From: Candidatus Gastranaerophilales bacterium
GTDB taxonomy: Bacteria > Cyanobacteriota > Vampirovibrionia > Gastranaerophilales > Gastranaerophilaceae
Assembly (NCBI GenBank): GCA_944324475.1
Contig: CALUWK010000011.1
Span: 1 to 46,152 of the forward strand
Length of the DNA stretch: 46,152 nucleotides
Direction of reading: 5' to 3'
Part shown: piece by piece, positions 1 through 7,860 of the stretch
Numbering within the stretch: position 1 is the stretch's first letter
How the letters are laid out: each line of letters opens with the position of its first letter
Program-made: the position numbers and the translations under genes
Notes under the pieces: generated by a model
The model's input: only the letters and a program-made list of their open reading frames with translations
Databases searched by the model: none
What the model was told of the DNA's origin: nothing

Positions 1-1096
1 TGGTAATGCGGAGTAACTTACAAAAGAAGAATTGGATAAAAAAGGAATAACAAAAGAGCATCCTAATTATGAAAATTTGAAAAATGAAGCTCTCGAAAAA
101 GCTCGACTAATAACTCAAAAAGAACATGATGAGGTTGTTAAGTTGGGTGGATTGCATGTTATAGGAACAGAACGCCATGAATCTCGTCGTATAGATAACC
201 AACTAAGAGGTCGTGCAGCACGTCAAGGAGACCCTGGATCAACTAAATTTTTCTTATCTTTAGAAGATGATTTGATGAGAATTTTTGGCGGAGAAAAAAT
301 TGCAAAATTGATGACTATGTTAAATGTAGATGATGATACGGCTATTGAAAATGTTTTGATTACTCGTCAAATTGAATCCGCTCAAAAGAAAGTTGAAACT
401 TATCATTTTGATATCAGAAAGTCTGTTCTTGAATATGATGATGTTATGAATATACAACGTGAAAAGTTTTATCATCAAAGAAGAAGGGTTCTTGCCAGCG
501 AAAATTTGTCGGATGATATTAAGTATATGATGCTAAAAGAAGTAGACAGGATTTTATCTCAATATATAAGTAAGGATATGTCTCCTCAAGAATATATATA
601 TGAAGACCTTGTTATGATGGTTAAAGAATTTATAAGTGTTTTTCCGCAACTTAAAAATAAAATTAATGTTGAAAGTATTAGAGATTTAAGAGTTTTTGAA
701 ATAAGTTCAAAGCTAAAAGATTTGGTATTAGAATGTTATAAACAATTTGAGTTGGAGACTGTTGATAATTTTAATTCTGTTATGGAAAAATATTATGGTA
801 GCGATTTTGTTCGCCAAGAACCATTTAGAGATGATAATATTTTAAGGAACATTGAAAGAGATATATTGTTACAAGTGGTCGATGCTAAATGGATTGATCA
901 TTTAGGAAATATTGATATGTTAAAAGATTCAATAGGGCTTGTTGCATATGGTCAAAAAGACCCATTGATTGAATATAAAAAAGAAGCATATAATTTATTT
1001 AATGCTTTAATGGCAGAAATTCAATCTGAGACTGTAAGACATCTATTTAGGGCTAAATTTGGCGTACAAGTTTTTGATGAATCTGAACATACTTAA
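1..1096 (+). CDS. secA: SecA preprotein translocase ATPase, C-terminal part (5' end outside window)
   Basis: SecA is the ATPase motor that pushes unfolded preproteins through the SecYEG channel. The window holds its C-terminal third. The motor-2 signature GTERHESRRIDNQLRGRAAR and the QGDPGS stretch are intact, followed by the helical scaffold region around DIRKSVLEYDDVMN. The protein ends in FDESEHT without the cysteine-rich zinc-binding tail found in many SecA proteins. Frame 2 reads G-N-A-E, then an in-frame TAA at 14-16, then L-T-K-E-E-L. Family members have an aromatic residue at that point (GGNxE-Y/F-L), so a Tyr codon appears to have become a stop. The contig seems to begin here, so a terminal base error is likely; a true nonsense mutation in an essential gene would be surprising. 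The stop codon lies 3 bp from the convergent dxr gene. Confidence 0.95.
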
Positions 1097-1099
1097 AAT

Positions 1100-2230
1100 T
1101 TATAACTTGGAAAGTTTTAAGCGAATTTCTTTATCTTTTTCAAAAATTTCTTCTATAGTGGGATTGATTGAATTTTTTGCATTTTCAATTTCTTTGAATA
1201 CGATTTTTTCTATATCTAGAAAATTTATTTTGCCTTCTAAAAATTTATATACAGCAATTTCATTTGCAGCATTTAAAATTGCAGGCATGAGTCCACCTTG
1301 TATACCACAATCAATAGTTAATTTTAACAGTGGGAATTTTTTAAAGTCAGGTTCAAAAAAGTTCATTTGTTTATTCCAAGGACAAAAACTGTTTGTTTTA
1401 ATACCTTTTTTTCTTGTTGGATATGTTAGAGCATATTGAATAGGAATATGCATAGAGGGTGTTCCAATTTGTGCCAAGAAAGATCCGTCTTCAAATTCAA
1501 CAAAAGAATGTACCAAGCTTTCAGGATGTATTGCAATTTTAATATTGTCGTAATTGAAATTGTATAAATGGTGCGCTTCAATGACTTCAAGCCCTTTATT
1601 TACAAGCGTTGCGCAATCAACTGTAATTTTTTTACCCATGCTCCATCTTGGATGGTTTAGTGCATCTTTTGCGCTAAATTTTTTCATTTCTTCTCTTGTA
1701 TTATTTAAAAAAGGTCCGCCCGAGGCTGTAATCCATAGTCTTTTAGCGTAGGGATTATCAACTTTGTTTAAACATTGCAATATTGCAGAGTGTTCTGAAT
1801 CAATAGGTAAAATTGGTGTTTTATATTTTTTAGCTTTTTTCATTACGATATCACCTGCCATTACAAGAGTTTCTTTGTTGGCAAGGGCTATTGTTTTTTT
1901 ATTTTCTATTGCTTTAATAACAGCTTTTACACTCACTATTCCGCTTGTTGCCACAACTAAGACGTCATATTTATTGTCAATTAATTCTAAAAGTCCTTCT
2001 TCTCCCCATAAAAATTTGATATTAGGATAAATTACAGATAAGTTTTTAGCATCTTGCAGGTTTTGTAAGCAAATAAATTTAGGAGAAAATTTTTCTATTT
2101 GTTTTTTAATAAGTTCAATATTTTTACCACAAGAAAGTCCTAGTACTTTATAATTTTCCAATTTTTCTATGACTTCCAGTGTTTGAGTTCCGATTGAGCC
2201 TGTTGAACCTAAAATTATTACATTTTTCAT
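1100..2230 (-). CDS. dxr: 1-deoxy-D-xylulose 5-phosphate reductoisomerase
   Basis: Converts 1-deoxy-D-xylulose 5-phosphate to 2-C-methyl-D-erythritol 4-phosphate with NADPH, the committed step of the MEP isoprenoid pathway in the cytosol. The N-terminus has the NADPH-binding motif GSTGSIGTQTLE. The metal/substrate region PIDSEHSAILQCL and the segment ASGGPF follow, then the flexible loop around HPRWSMGKKITVD. The protein is 376 residues, normal for the family. I place the start at the ATG at 2230 (MKNVIILGSTG) rather than 15 codons upstream, because the Rossmann motif then begins immediately, as in homologues. It is the last gene of a leftward operon; the preceding gene stops 2 bp upstream. 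It lies tail-to-tail with secA with no room for a separate terminator. Confidence 0.97.
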   Translation of the reverse strand: MKNVIILGSTGSIGTQTLEVIEKLENYKVLGLSCGKNIELIKKQIEKFSPKFICLQNLQDAKNLSVIYPNIKFLWGEEGLLELIDNKYDVLVVATSGIVSVKAVIKAIENKKTIALANKETLVMAGDIVMKKAKKYKTPILPIDSEHSAILQCLNKVDNPYAKRLWITASGGPFLNNTREEMKKFSAKDALNHPRWSMGKKITVDCATLVNKGLEVIEAHHLYNFNYDNIKIAIHPESLVHSFVEFEDGSFLAQIGTPSMHIPIQYALTYPTRKKGIKTNSFCPWNKQMNFFEPDFKKFPLLKLTIDCGIQGGLMPAILNAANEIAVYKFLEGKINFLDIEKIVFKEIENAKNSINPTIEEIFEKDKEIRLKLSKL

Positions 2231-2232
2231 AA

Positions 2233-2550
2233 TTAGTTGTTTTCTTTTTGAGAATCTTTTTTGATAAAATTGCAAATCTCTTCAAGACGCTTGTCTTCTG
2301 TTTTTTGCATATATTCTTCTATGTTTTTAATTTTGTTTAGTTTAAGTGCAAGTTCATATAAAAGCACACAATCATTGCATAGTCTGTATTTTGAGTATTG
2401 TATTGAACCTGCAAGAGGTTGAGTTTTTGCACAAGCGCTACAGTTAAACATTTCATATTCGCTATTTGGGTTTTCTTCTATATCATCAAGTTTCATCTGA
2501 TAAATTACTTCTTGCATATCTTTAATGATTTTTTGTTTATTATTATCCAT
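2233..2550 (-). CDS. small zinc-ribbon-like protein, function unknown
   Basis: A 105-residue acidic protein I cannot assign to a named family. The visible feature is a pair of CxxC knuckles, CSAC at about residues 37-40 and CNDC at about 58-61, spaced like a four-cysteine zinc ribbon. Amphipathic, charged helices lie on both sides (KIIKDMQEVIYQMKLDD and IEEYMQKTEDKRLEEI). There is no signal peptide or membrane segment, so it is probably cytosolic. It overlaps the upstream gene by 8 bp and ends 2 bp before dxr, so the three genes are very likely co-transcribed and translationally coupled. Metal binding is inferred from cysteine spacing only. Confidence 0.75.
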   Translation of the reverse strand: MDNNKQKIIKDMQEVIYQMKLDDIEENPNSEYEMFNCSACAKTQPLAGSIQYSKYRLCNDCVLLYELALKLNKIKNIEEYMQKTEDKRLEEICNFIKKDSQKENN

Positions 2551-2896
2551 TTTCTTCTTTCAGACTTGTGAATATTCCTTGCATTATATTTTGAAAGTCT
2601 TCATCTTGCAAGCTCGAGGCACTTTTAAAGACCCTGTTTATGGGCAGATTTTTGTCATACCATCTTCTTTTATAACTTTGTGAAAATAAACCAACAACTC
2701 TATCTACCCCTATGCTTAAGGGTGGATCATCTAATTCTCTTGAGTTTGCTTTTATAACGTCAATTACTTTAAGCACTTCTCTTGCTATGTCATAGTGAGA
2801 TTGTAGTGACAAATCTTTTAATATATCTAAAACTTCACTTGTATATGGTTTTATATCATACCATCTTTTGAGTTCATATTTTTTAGTTGTTCGCAT
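2543..2896 (-). CDS. hypothetical 117-residue protein, first gene of the dxr operon
   Basis: Soluble protein of 117 residues with no motif I recognise. It has a basic N-terminus (MRTTKKYELKRWYDIKPY), a mainly helical middle, and a region with paired basic and aromatic residues (SYKRRWYDKNLPINRVF). No cysteines, signal peptide or membrane helix are seen. The ATG at 2896 has no Shine-Dalgarno sequence. It does have a well-spaced promoter (TTGCAT, 17 nt, TAAAAT) whose -10 ends exactly 6 nt before the ATG, so the transcript probably starts at or next to the start codon. It leads the operon 117-aa gene, zinc-ribbon gene, dxr. The promoter and coupling support a real gene; the function is unknown. 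Confidence 0.75.
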   Translation of the reverse strand: MRTTKKYELKRWYDIKPYTSEVLDILKDLSLQSHYDIAREVLKVIDVIKANSRELDDPPLSIGVDRVVGLFSQSYKRRWYDKNLPINRVFKSASSLQDEDFQNIMQGIFTSLKEENG

Positions 2897-2931
2897 ACTT
2901 GAATTTTAAACCATATAATAATTTCATGCAA
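2897..2931 (-). promoter_or_regulatory. leaderless-type promoter of the dxr operon
   Basis: On the minus strand, TTGCAT (2931-2926) and TAAAAT (2908-2903) are separated by 17 nt, and the -10 is separated from the ATG (2896) by exactly 6 nt. No Shine-Dalgarno sequence would fit between the expected transcript start and the ATG. Confidence 0.65.
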
Positions 2932-2953
2932 TTTTTTAAATTTTGTAAATAAT

Positions 2954-4039
2954 CTATATTTCTATAAATTCGCATAGTATTTCGTTTGAAATAAGTATAC
3001 CTTTTAAACTTAATTTAACTCCATTTTTTGTTTTTTTCATTAGGCCTTTGTGGGTAAATTGTTTGAATAGTTTTTCATATTTTTTGTATATGTCGATATT
3101 GTATTTTTGGTTAATTTTGTTGAAATTAATTCCATCTTTTAATCTTAATCCAAGGAATATTTCTTCTTCAATTTCGTTTTGTTTTGTTAAAAGTTCAAAA
3201 TTTTTTGTTGTTGGATTATTTAAGTATTTTTGCATGTTAAAAGTGTTTGTATATCTTTTATTTTCTATGAAACCTGATGCGCTTAAACCAAAGCCGTAAT
3301 ATGATTTTCTTGTCCAGTATGTAATATTGTGTTTAGAGTAATATTTGTTGGATTTTGCAAAATTTGAAAATTCGTAATGTTTATAATTTGTGAGTTTTTC
3401 AGTTAAAATTGTGTACATTTTTGCTTGTGTGGATTCATCGGGCAGATTTTCAGGTTTGTTTTTTTCAAAATATGTTCCTTTTTCAATTTTTAATCCATAA
3501 GCTGAAATGTGTTTTGGATTTAGTTTTATAGCTTCGTCTATTGTTTTTTCCCATTTTTTAATATTTTGTTTTGGCAGACCATATATTAAATCAATGCTAA
3601 TATTTTCAATGTTTGCCATATCTGCCCATTCTATGGCATTATAAATATCCTTTTTGTTGTGTTGTCTGCCTATAATTTTTAAAATTTCATCGTCAAAGGT
3701 TTGAGCTCCTATGCTAATTCTGTTAATTCCGAGTTTTTTATAGTTTTTTAATTTTTTTATATTTAAACTGTTTGGATTTGCTTCAAGTGTTATTTCTGTT
3801 TTTTTATTATAAGTAAAACAACTTAAGATTTTTTCAATTTCATTTTCGTTAAGCAGTGTTGGAGTGCCACCACCTATATATAGCGTATCTAATGTTTCAT
3901 TTTTGTAATGAAACTTAATCTCTTTGATTAAAGCGTTAAGATATTTTTCTTTGTAAGAAAGCAATGGAAATGAGCAAAATGAGCAATAATGACATTTTTT
4001 TTCACAAAAAGGAATATGAATATAGACACAACTTACCAT
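2954..4039 (-). CDS. hemW: HemW-like radical SAM protein
   Basis: Member of the radical SAM family long annotated as oxygen-independent coproporphyrinogen III oxidase but better described as HemW, a haem chaperone. The radical SAM cluster motif CxxxCxxC sits at the N-terminus (VYIHIPFCEKKCHYCSFCSF). GGGTPTLL follows, then EANP and GINRISIGAQTFDDEIL, and the HemW C-terminal winged region (GLRLKDGINF). At 361 residues it has normal length. The ATG at 4039 places VYIHIPFC right at the start, as in homologues. Its -10 (TATAAT) ends 6 nt before the ATG, so the mRNA is probably leaderless, and it overlaps the -10 of the divergent SIS gene. Whether this organism makes or imports haem cannot be judged here. 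Confidence 0.92.
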   Translation of the reverse strand: MVSCVYIHIPFCEKKCHYCSFCSFPLLSYKEKYLNALIKEIKFHYKNETLDTLYIGGGTPTLLNENEIEKILSCFTYNKKTEITLEANPNSLNIKKLKNYKKLGINRISIGAQTFDDEILKIIGRQHNKKDIYNAIEWADMANIENISIDLIYGLPKQNIKKWEKTIDEAIKLNPKHISAYGLKIEKGTYFEKNKPENLPDESTQAKMYTILTEKLTNYKHYEFSNFAKSNKYYSKHNITYWTRKSYYGFGLSASGFIENKRYTNTFNMQKYLNNPTTKNFELLTKQNEIEEEIFLGLRLKDGINFNKINQKYNIDIYKKYEKLFKQFTHKGLMKKTKNGVKLSLKGILISNEILCEFIEI

Positions 4040-4059
4040 TTTTACATTATAATATGAAC
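4040..4059. promoter_or_regulatory. overlapping divergent -10 elements between hemW and the SIS gene
   Basis: Only 20 bp separate the hemW ATG (4039, minus) and the SIS gene ATG (4060, plus). The stretch ATTATAAT is nearly palindromic: minus-strand TATAAT occupies 4051-4046 and plus-strand TATAAT occupies 4048-4053. Each lies exactly 6 nt from its start codon. The -35 regions must lie inside the opposite coding sequences and are weak by eye. Confidence 0.6.
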
Positions 4060-5106
4060 ATGAGTTATGTGATGGAAGCTGAGATATATTCTCAAGGTCA
4101 GATTATTGAGGATTTAATAAGAAAATATGCGATAAATTATTGTATATTGATGGATATACCCATTGATGTAAAAAGAATTTCGATTATTGCTGCAGGTTCT
4201 TCTTATAACGCAGGAGTTTTTGGAAAATATTTTTTCGAAGGAATTTCTAATGTTGAAACTTGTGTAAACTATGCAAGTGAGGTTGCAAATAGTAGTTTTT
4301 CTAATTTTAGTAATGACACACTTTATATCTTGATTAGTCAATCCGGTGAGAGTGTTGACACTGTTTTTGCTATGAAAAAAATTCAAGAATCAGGTGCCAG
4401 AGTTTTGTGTATTACAAATAATTTAGATTCTACAATGTACAAAAATGCAGATTTTAAATTTGATATAAACGCCGGTAGAGAAAAGGCAATAGCTGCAACT
4501 AAAACTTTTAGTGCAACAGTTGTTATGTTATGGTTGATTGCATTAAAAATAGCTCAAAATAAACATATAGATGTTTCAGGTGAAACAAAAAATATTTATC
4601 TGATTAGAAACAATTTTGAATCTTTTATAAAAGACATTGATAATATTGACTTGGCAGCGAAATTTTTGTCTAAAAAGAGGGCTGTGTCTATTTTGGGCTT
4701 AGGTTGTAATTATGCACTCAGTCTTGAGACTGCTTTAAAAATCAAAGAAACAAGTTATATTGCTACATCTGCTTATCCTTTAGGTGAATTTATACATGGT
4801 CATTTTGCTGTATTAAATAAAGAAAATACATTCTTGACTTTTATTACAAGTGATTGTGGTGAATTCGAGTTAAAGTTATTGGATAAAATTATAAGAACTT
4901 ATAAGACGAAATCTGTCGTAATTTCTGATATATATGAGGATTATGATTGTGATATTTTGGTAAAGTTTAATAAAGGACAGTCAAAAATGGCAACAATAAT
5001 TAATATGATTGCCTTGATACAGCTTTTGGCACTTAAAATTGCTGTTAATTTAAATAAAAATGTTGATAATCCTAAAGGTTTAAATAAGGTTGTGAGGGGC
5101 AGTTAA
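4060..5106 (+). CDS. SIS-domain sugar-phosphate protein, GlmS isomerase-half-like
   Basis: Cytosolic protein of about 348 residues with two sugar isomerase (SIS) domains resembling the isomerase half of glucosamine-6-phosphate synthase, but with no glutaminase domain. Visible motifs are AAGSSYNAG, ISQSGESVDT (phosphosugar-binding serines), AATKTFSA in domain one, and LGLGCNYALSLETALKIKET with AYPLGEFIHGHFA in domain two. Such proteins act as aminosugar-phosphate isomerases, deaminases or deglycases (AgaS/FrlB-like); the substrate is not evident. I choose ATG 4060 because a TATAAT ends 6 nt before it; ATGs at 4054 and 4072 are alternatives. etfB begins 4 bp after the stop, so the SIS gene and etfBA appear to be one operon, an unusual pairing. 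Confidence 0.85.
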   Translation: MSYVMEAEIYSQGQIIEDLIRKYAINYCILMDIPIDVKRISIIAAGSSYNAGVFGKYFFEGISNVETCVNYASEVANSSFSNFSNDTLYILISQSGESVDTVFAMKKIQESGARVLCITNNLDSTMYKNADFKFDINAGREKAIAATKTFSATVVMLWLIALKIAQNKHIDVSGETKNIYLIRNNFESFIKDIDNIDLAAKFLSKKRAVSILGLGCNYALSLETALKIKETSYIATSAYPLGEFIHGHFAVLNKENTFLTFITSDCGEFELKLLDKIIRTYKTKSVVISDIYEDYDCDILVKFNKGQSKMATIINMIALIQLLALKIAVNLNKNVDNPKGLNKVVRGS

Positions 5107-5110
5107 CTTT

Positions 5111-5887
5111 ATGAATATCGTGGTTTGTATAAAACAGGTGCCTGATGTTGATGATATAAAATGGACAAAAGAAAATAATCTTGATAGGGCTAATATGCTC
5201 TCCAGATTAAATCAGAATGACGAGTGGGCTCTTGATTATGCAATGAAAATTAAAAAACAATTTAAAGATGTTAAAGTAACGGTAATTTCAATGGGACCTA
5301 TGCAGGCAATGGAAGCAATAAAATATGCTATTGCAAAAGGAGCTGACAGGGGAATTTTGTTATCTGATAAGTTGTTCTCTGGTTCGGATACGTATGTAAC
5401 TGCTAAAATTTTAGCATGTGCCATAAGTAAAGTTGTTAAAGATTTTGATATTATTTTAACAGGGCAGATTGCCTCAGACGGTGATACTGCGCAAACTCCT
5501 GTTAGTCTTGCTCAGATGCTTGATATTATAGATGTTACAAATGTTGTTGAAATTTATAATGCAGACAAAAATACTGCCATTGTTTCTCAAAAAATTAATG
5601 ATGTTATAAATATGTTTGAAGTTTCAACTCCTTGTCTTATCGCTGTAAAAAAACCCTGCAAGGAGATTTTTAAACCGAAGATTGATGATTATATAAGAGC
5701 GCAAGATATAGTTGTTGATGTGATTGATGCAGAAAAGTTAAATCTTAAAAAAGAAGATATTGGAATATTAGGGTCGCCTACCATGGTATATAGAGCTTTT
5801 AAACCTGAATTTTTAAAAAATACCATTGAAATAAATACTGATATTTCAAAAAAAATTGTTGAACTAATGTTAAAGGTTAATGAATAA
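5111..5887 (+). CDS. etfB: electron transfer flavoprotein beta subunit
   Basis: Beta (FixA-type) subunit of the heterodimeric electron transfer flavoprotein. The N-terminus MNIVVCIKQVPDVDDIKW is typical. The AMP/FAD-proximal region follows (DWALDYA-like EWALDYAMKIK, then ILTGQIASDGDTAQTP at about residues 118-133), matching the nucleotide-binding TGxxxxDxDTxQxP signature. Length is 258 residues, normal. With EtfA it shuttles electrons between a dehydrogenase and a quinone or ferredoxin-linked partner; in fermenters, bifurcating ETFs pair with acyl-CoA dehydrogenases. No such partner is encoded in this window. A GAGGGG sequence about 12 nt before the ATG is a usable ribosome binding site. The stop codon overlaps the etfA start. 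Confidence 0.95.
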   Translation: MNIVVCIKQVPDVDDIKWTKENNLDRANMLSRLNQNDEWALDYAMKIKKQFKDVKVTVISMGPMQAMEAIKYAIAKGADRGILLSDKLFSGSDTYVTAKILACAISKVVKDFDIILTGQIASDGDTAQTPVSLAQMLDIIDVTNVVEIYNADKNTAIVSQKINDVINMFEVSTPCLIAVKKPCKEIFKPKIDDYIRAQDIVVDVIDAEKLNLKKEDIGILGSPTMVYRAFKPEFLKNTIEINTDISKKIVELMLKVNE

Positions 5888-6915
5888 TGAGCAAAATTGC
5901 TGTTTATCTGGAGACAAATTTGAATAATTATACTTTAAATGATGTTTCTTATGAGTTGCTTACAAAAGCGAGACAATTAAAAACTTCGGCTAAAGAAATT
6001 GATTGTAAAGACAATGATTTTGAAGTAATAGGCATTGCTTTAAGTAAGAATATCGATAAAGATTCGGTTAAAAAAGCTTTTTGCGCAGGTGCAGATTATT
6101 TTGTTCATATTAAAGACAGTTCTTTGGAGATATTTTCTCAGACTGTATTTTCACTTTCTTTTGTTGAATATTTTTCTTCTAATCCTTGTGAGATAATTTT
6201 ATTTCCTGCAACTCCTCAAGGAAGGATTGTTGCTCCAAGAATAACCACAATGCTTGATGTCGGACTTGTAGCAGATTGTACGGGTTTGGATTTGATTAAG
6301 AAAAATGATAATATAATGCTTGCTGCAACACGACCAACATTTGGTTCGGAATTGATGGCAACTATATTGTCAAAGAAAAACCCGCAATGTGCAACTGTCA
6401 GACCAAAAACTTTTCAGGTCGATTTTACTTCGGATTTAGGTGATATTTCTGATAGATTTTCTGAATATGAACTTAAATATCCTATTAATGAAACCAGAAT
6501 AAAATTACTTCGATCGTTTTTTGAAAAAGAAGTTGAAGGCGTTGACTTTGATAATGCAAAGATTATACTGGCAGGCGGGTATGGTTTATATATGGGAAAA
6601 AATGTTGAATATTTTGAAAAATTGGAAAATTTAGCAAAAAAAATTAATGCAAAATTTGCCGCAACAAGAAAAGTCGTGGATTTGAATTTGGTACCAAAGG
6701 CTTATCAGGTTGGTCAAACGGGTTCTACAGTTAATCCTGATTTATATGTTGCTTTTGGTATTTCGGGCGCTATTCAACATATGGTTGGTTCTAAAAATGC
6801 AAAGAAGATTATTGCCATAAATTCTGATGAAAACGCTGATATATTTAAATATGCCGATTATAAGATTGTTGCTGATGCTAAAAAAGTTATAGATGAGTTA
6901 TTGAATTATTTTTAA
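5887..6915 (+). CDS. etfA: electron transfer flavoprotein alpha subunit
   Basis: Alpha (FixB-type) subunit of ETF, 342 residues. The C-terminal FAD-binding domain shows the family motifs: ILAGGYGLYMGKN (normally G-R-G), then YQVGQTGSTVNPDLYVAFGISGAIQH at about residues 277-302, then IIAINSDENADIFKYADY. The N-terminal half is the Rossmann-like domain that pairs with EtfB. The ATG overlaps the etfB stop (ATGA-type coupling), which implies equal production. The gene is followed by about 200 bp without a plus-strand gene, which holds the leftward small RNA candidate. A bifurcating or a conventional type cannot be decided from these motifs alone. Confidence 0.95.
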   Translation: MSKIAVYLETNLNNYTLNDVSYELLTKARQLKTSAKEIDCKDNDFEVIGIALSKNIDKDSVKKAFCAGADYFVHIKDSSLEIFSQTVFSLSFVEYFSSNPCEIILFPATPQGRIVAPRITTMLDVGLVADCTGLDLIKKNDNIMLAATRPTFGSELMATILSKKNPQCATVRPKTFQVDFTSDLGDISDRFSEYELKYPINETRIKLLRSFFEKEVEGVDFDNAKIILAGGYGLYMGKNVEYFEKLENLAKKINAKFAATRKVVDLNLVPKAYQVGQTGSTVNPDLYVAFGISGAIQHMVGSKNAKKIIAINSDENADIFKYADYKIVADAKKVIDELLNYF

Positions 6916-6917
6916 AA

Positions 6918-6991
6918 TAAAAAAAAGCCGTCATAAGGCGGCTACTAGACTTGGGGAGGAGGTTTTGATAAAGAGCATTTGCTCTAAATCA
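6918..6991 (-). ncRNA. candidate Yfr1-like small RNA with CU-rich single-stranded motif
   Basis: Reading the minus strand from about 6991 there are three elements. First, a hairpin AGAGC-AAAT-GCTCT (6985-6972). Second, an unpaired stretch containing CCTCCTCCCC (6962-6953). Third, a terminator hairpin AGCCGCC-TTAT-GACGGCT (6943-6926) followed by a run of T (6925-6919). The U-tract lies on the minus side only; on the plus side the hairpin is followed by ACTAGAC, so this is not an etfA terminator. Two hairpins flanking an exposed CU-rich motif is the layout of the cyanobacterial sRNA Yfr1, and the CU-rich core would pair with Shine-Dalgarno sequences. The promoter is not clear (TTGACG at 7019-7014, possible TATATC at 7003-6998), so the 5' end is a guess. 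Confidence 0.5.
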
Positions 6992-7119
6992 AATTTTGAT
7001 ATATTTTTATTCTCGTCAAAAATAAAAATTTACTTTAATTTTATTTTTTAATTTCATCTAAAAGTTGTAATTTTTAATAAAAATATAAAAAATGCGTCAT
7101 ATTTGTTAAAATTATTAGT

Positions 7120-7860
7120 ATGAAAAAAACAGTTTCTTTTTTGTTGATTTTTGTTATGTTTCTTTGTTTTGGTTCGGCTTTTGCCGCTAAAAAGAAAAAG
7201 GAAATTCCAGTCAAGCATAAAATTGAATTTGTAACAAAGGATAAGTTTATTTTATCGGGTGATATTTATTTTGCTTTAAACAGGTCAAATAAGCCTTTGG
7301 TTATATTGCTGCACTCTTTCGGATTGAATTCGTCAACTTGGAAAGATTTAGCTATGGCATTAAGACAGAAAGATTTTAATGTTTTAGCCATGGATTTAAG
7401 GGGGCATGGAAGATCTGTATACAATGAGAATTTAAAGTTAAAATCAAGATATAAATTTACTCAAGACGAATGGAGAAAACTTCCTGATGATGTTATACAA
7501 TCTGTAAGTTATATAAAATCAAACTATCCTTATATAAATTGTGATGATGTAATTATTGTAGGGGCAGATTTAGGCGCAAGTGCAGGTGTTTTAGCGGGCA
7601 GACTTATGAAAAAAGAACCTTTAAAGTTTGTTATGATTTCTCCTATGCTTAATTTTAAGGGTCTATATATTCCATATAAAGTTGCAAATTATTCTGATAC
7701 AAAGTTTTTGGTTTTGCTTTCGAAATCGGATAAAATTTTATTTAATTTTTATACTAAAACAAAACCTATAATTAAAACATATCCTTTAGGTGGTCCGGGA
7801 AATCAGCTTTTAAAGGTTAACCCTCAAAGTATTGATGATATAGTTAATTTTATAAATTGA
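7120..7860 (+). CDS. exported alpha/beta-hydrolase-fold protein with altered catalytic residues
   Basis: 246-residue protein with an N-terminal signal peptide: MKK, then a hydrophobic run, then SAFA/AKKKK (cleavage near residue 22). It therefore acts outside the cytoplasmic membrane. The fold signature is clear: VILLHSFGLNSSTWKDLAMALR (oxyanion region) and VLAMDLRGHGRS. The nucleophile elbow, normally GxSxG, reads GADLG with Asp at about residue 150. The usual catalytic His near the C-terminus (G-x-x-H-G-x-x-L) is replaced by Asn at about 228 (GGPGNQLL). An Asp nucleophile occurs in dehalogenase/epoxide hydrolase relatives, but losing the His as well suggests a weak or non-enzymatic protein. 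A TAAAAT ends 7 nt before the ATG and no SD is present. It meets the next gene tail-to-tail with no gap. Confidence 0.85.
   Translation: MKKTVSFLLIFVMFLCFGSAFAAKKKKEIPVKHKIEFVTKDKFILSGDIYFALNRSNKPLVILLHSFGLNSSTWKDLAMALRQKDFNVLAMDLRGHGRSVYNENLKLKSRYKFTQDEWRKLPDDVIQSVSYIKSNYPYINCDDVIIVGADLGASAGVLAGRLMKKEPLKFVMISPMLNFKGLYIPYKVANYSDTKFLVLLSKSDKILFNFYTKTKPIIKTYPLGGPGNQLLKVNPQSIDDIVNFIN

Noticed and set aside
5887-6915. EtfA assigned as electron-bifurcating
   Set aside because: The FAD-domain motifs alone do not decide this, and no partner dehydrogenase or ferredoxin is adjacent.
6926-6943. Hairpin read as the plus-strand terminator of etfA
   Set aside because: The T-run lies on the minus side (A-run at 6919-6926 on plus); the plus side continues ACTAGAC, so it fits a leftward transcript.
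6953-6962. GGGGAGGAGG on the plus strand as a ribosome binding site
   Set aside because: The only following start-like codon is a TTG 2 nt later, opening a 27-codon low-complexity frame; spacing and composition are poor. The complementary CU-rich reading fits better.
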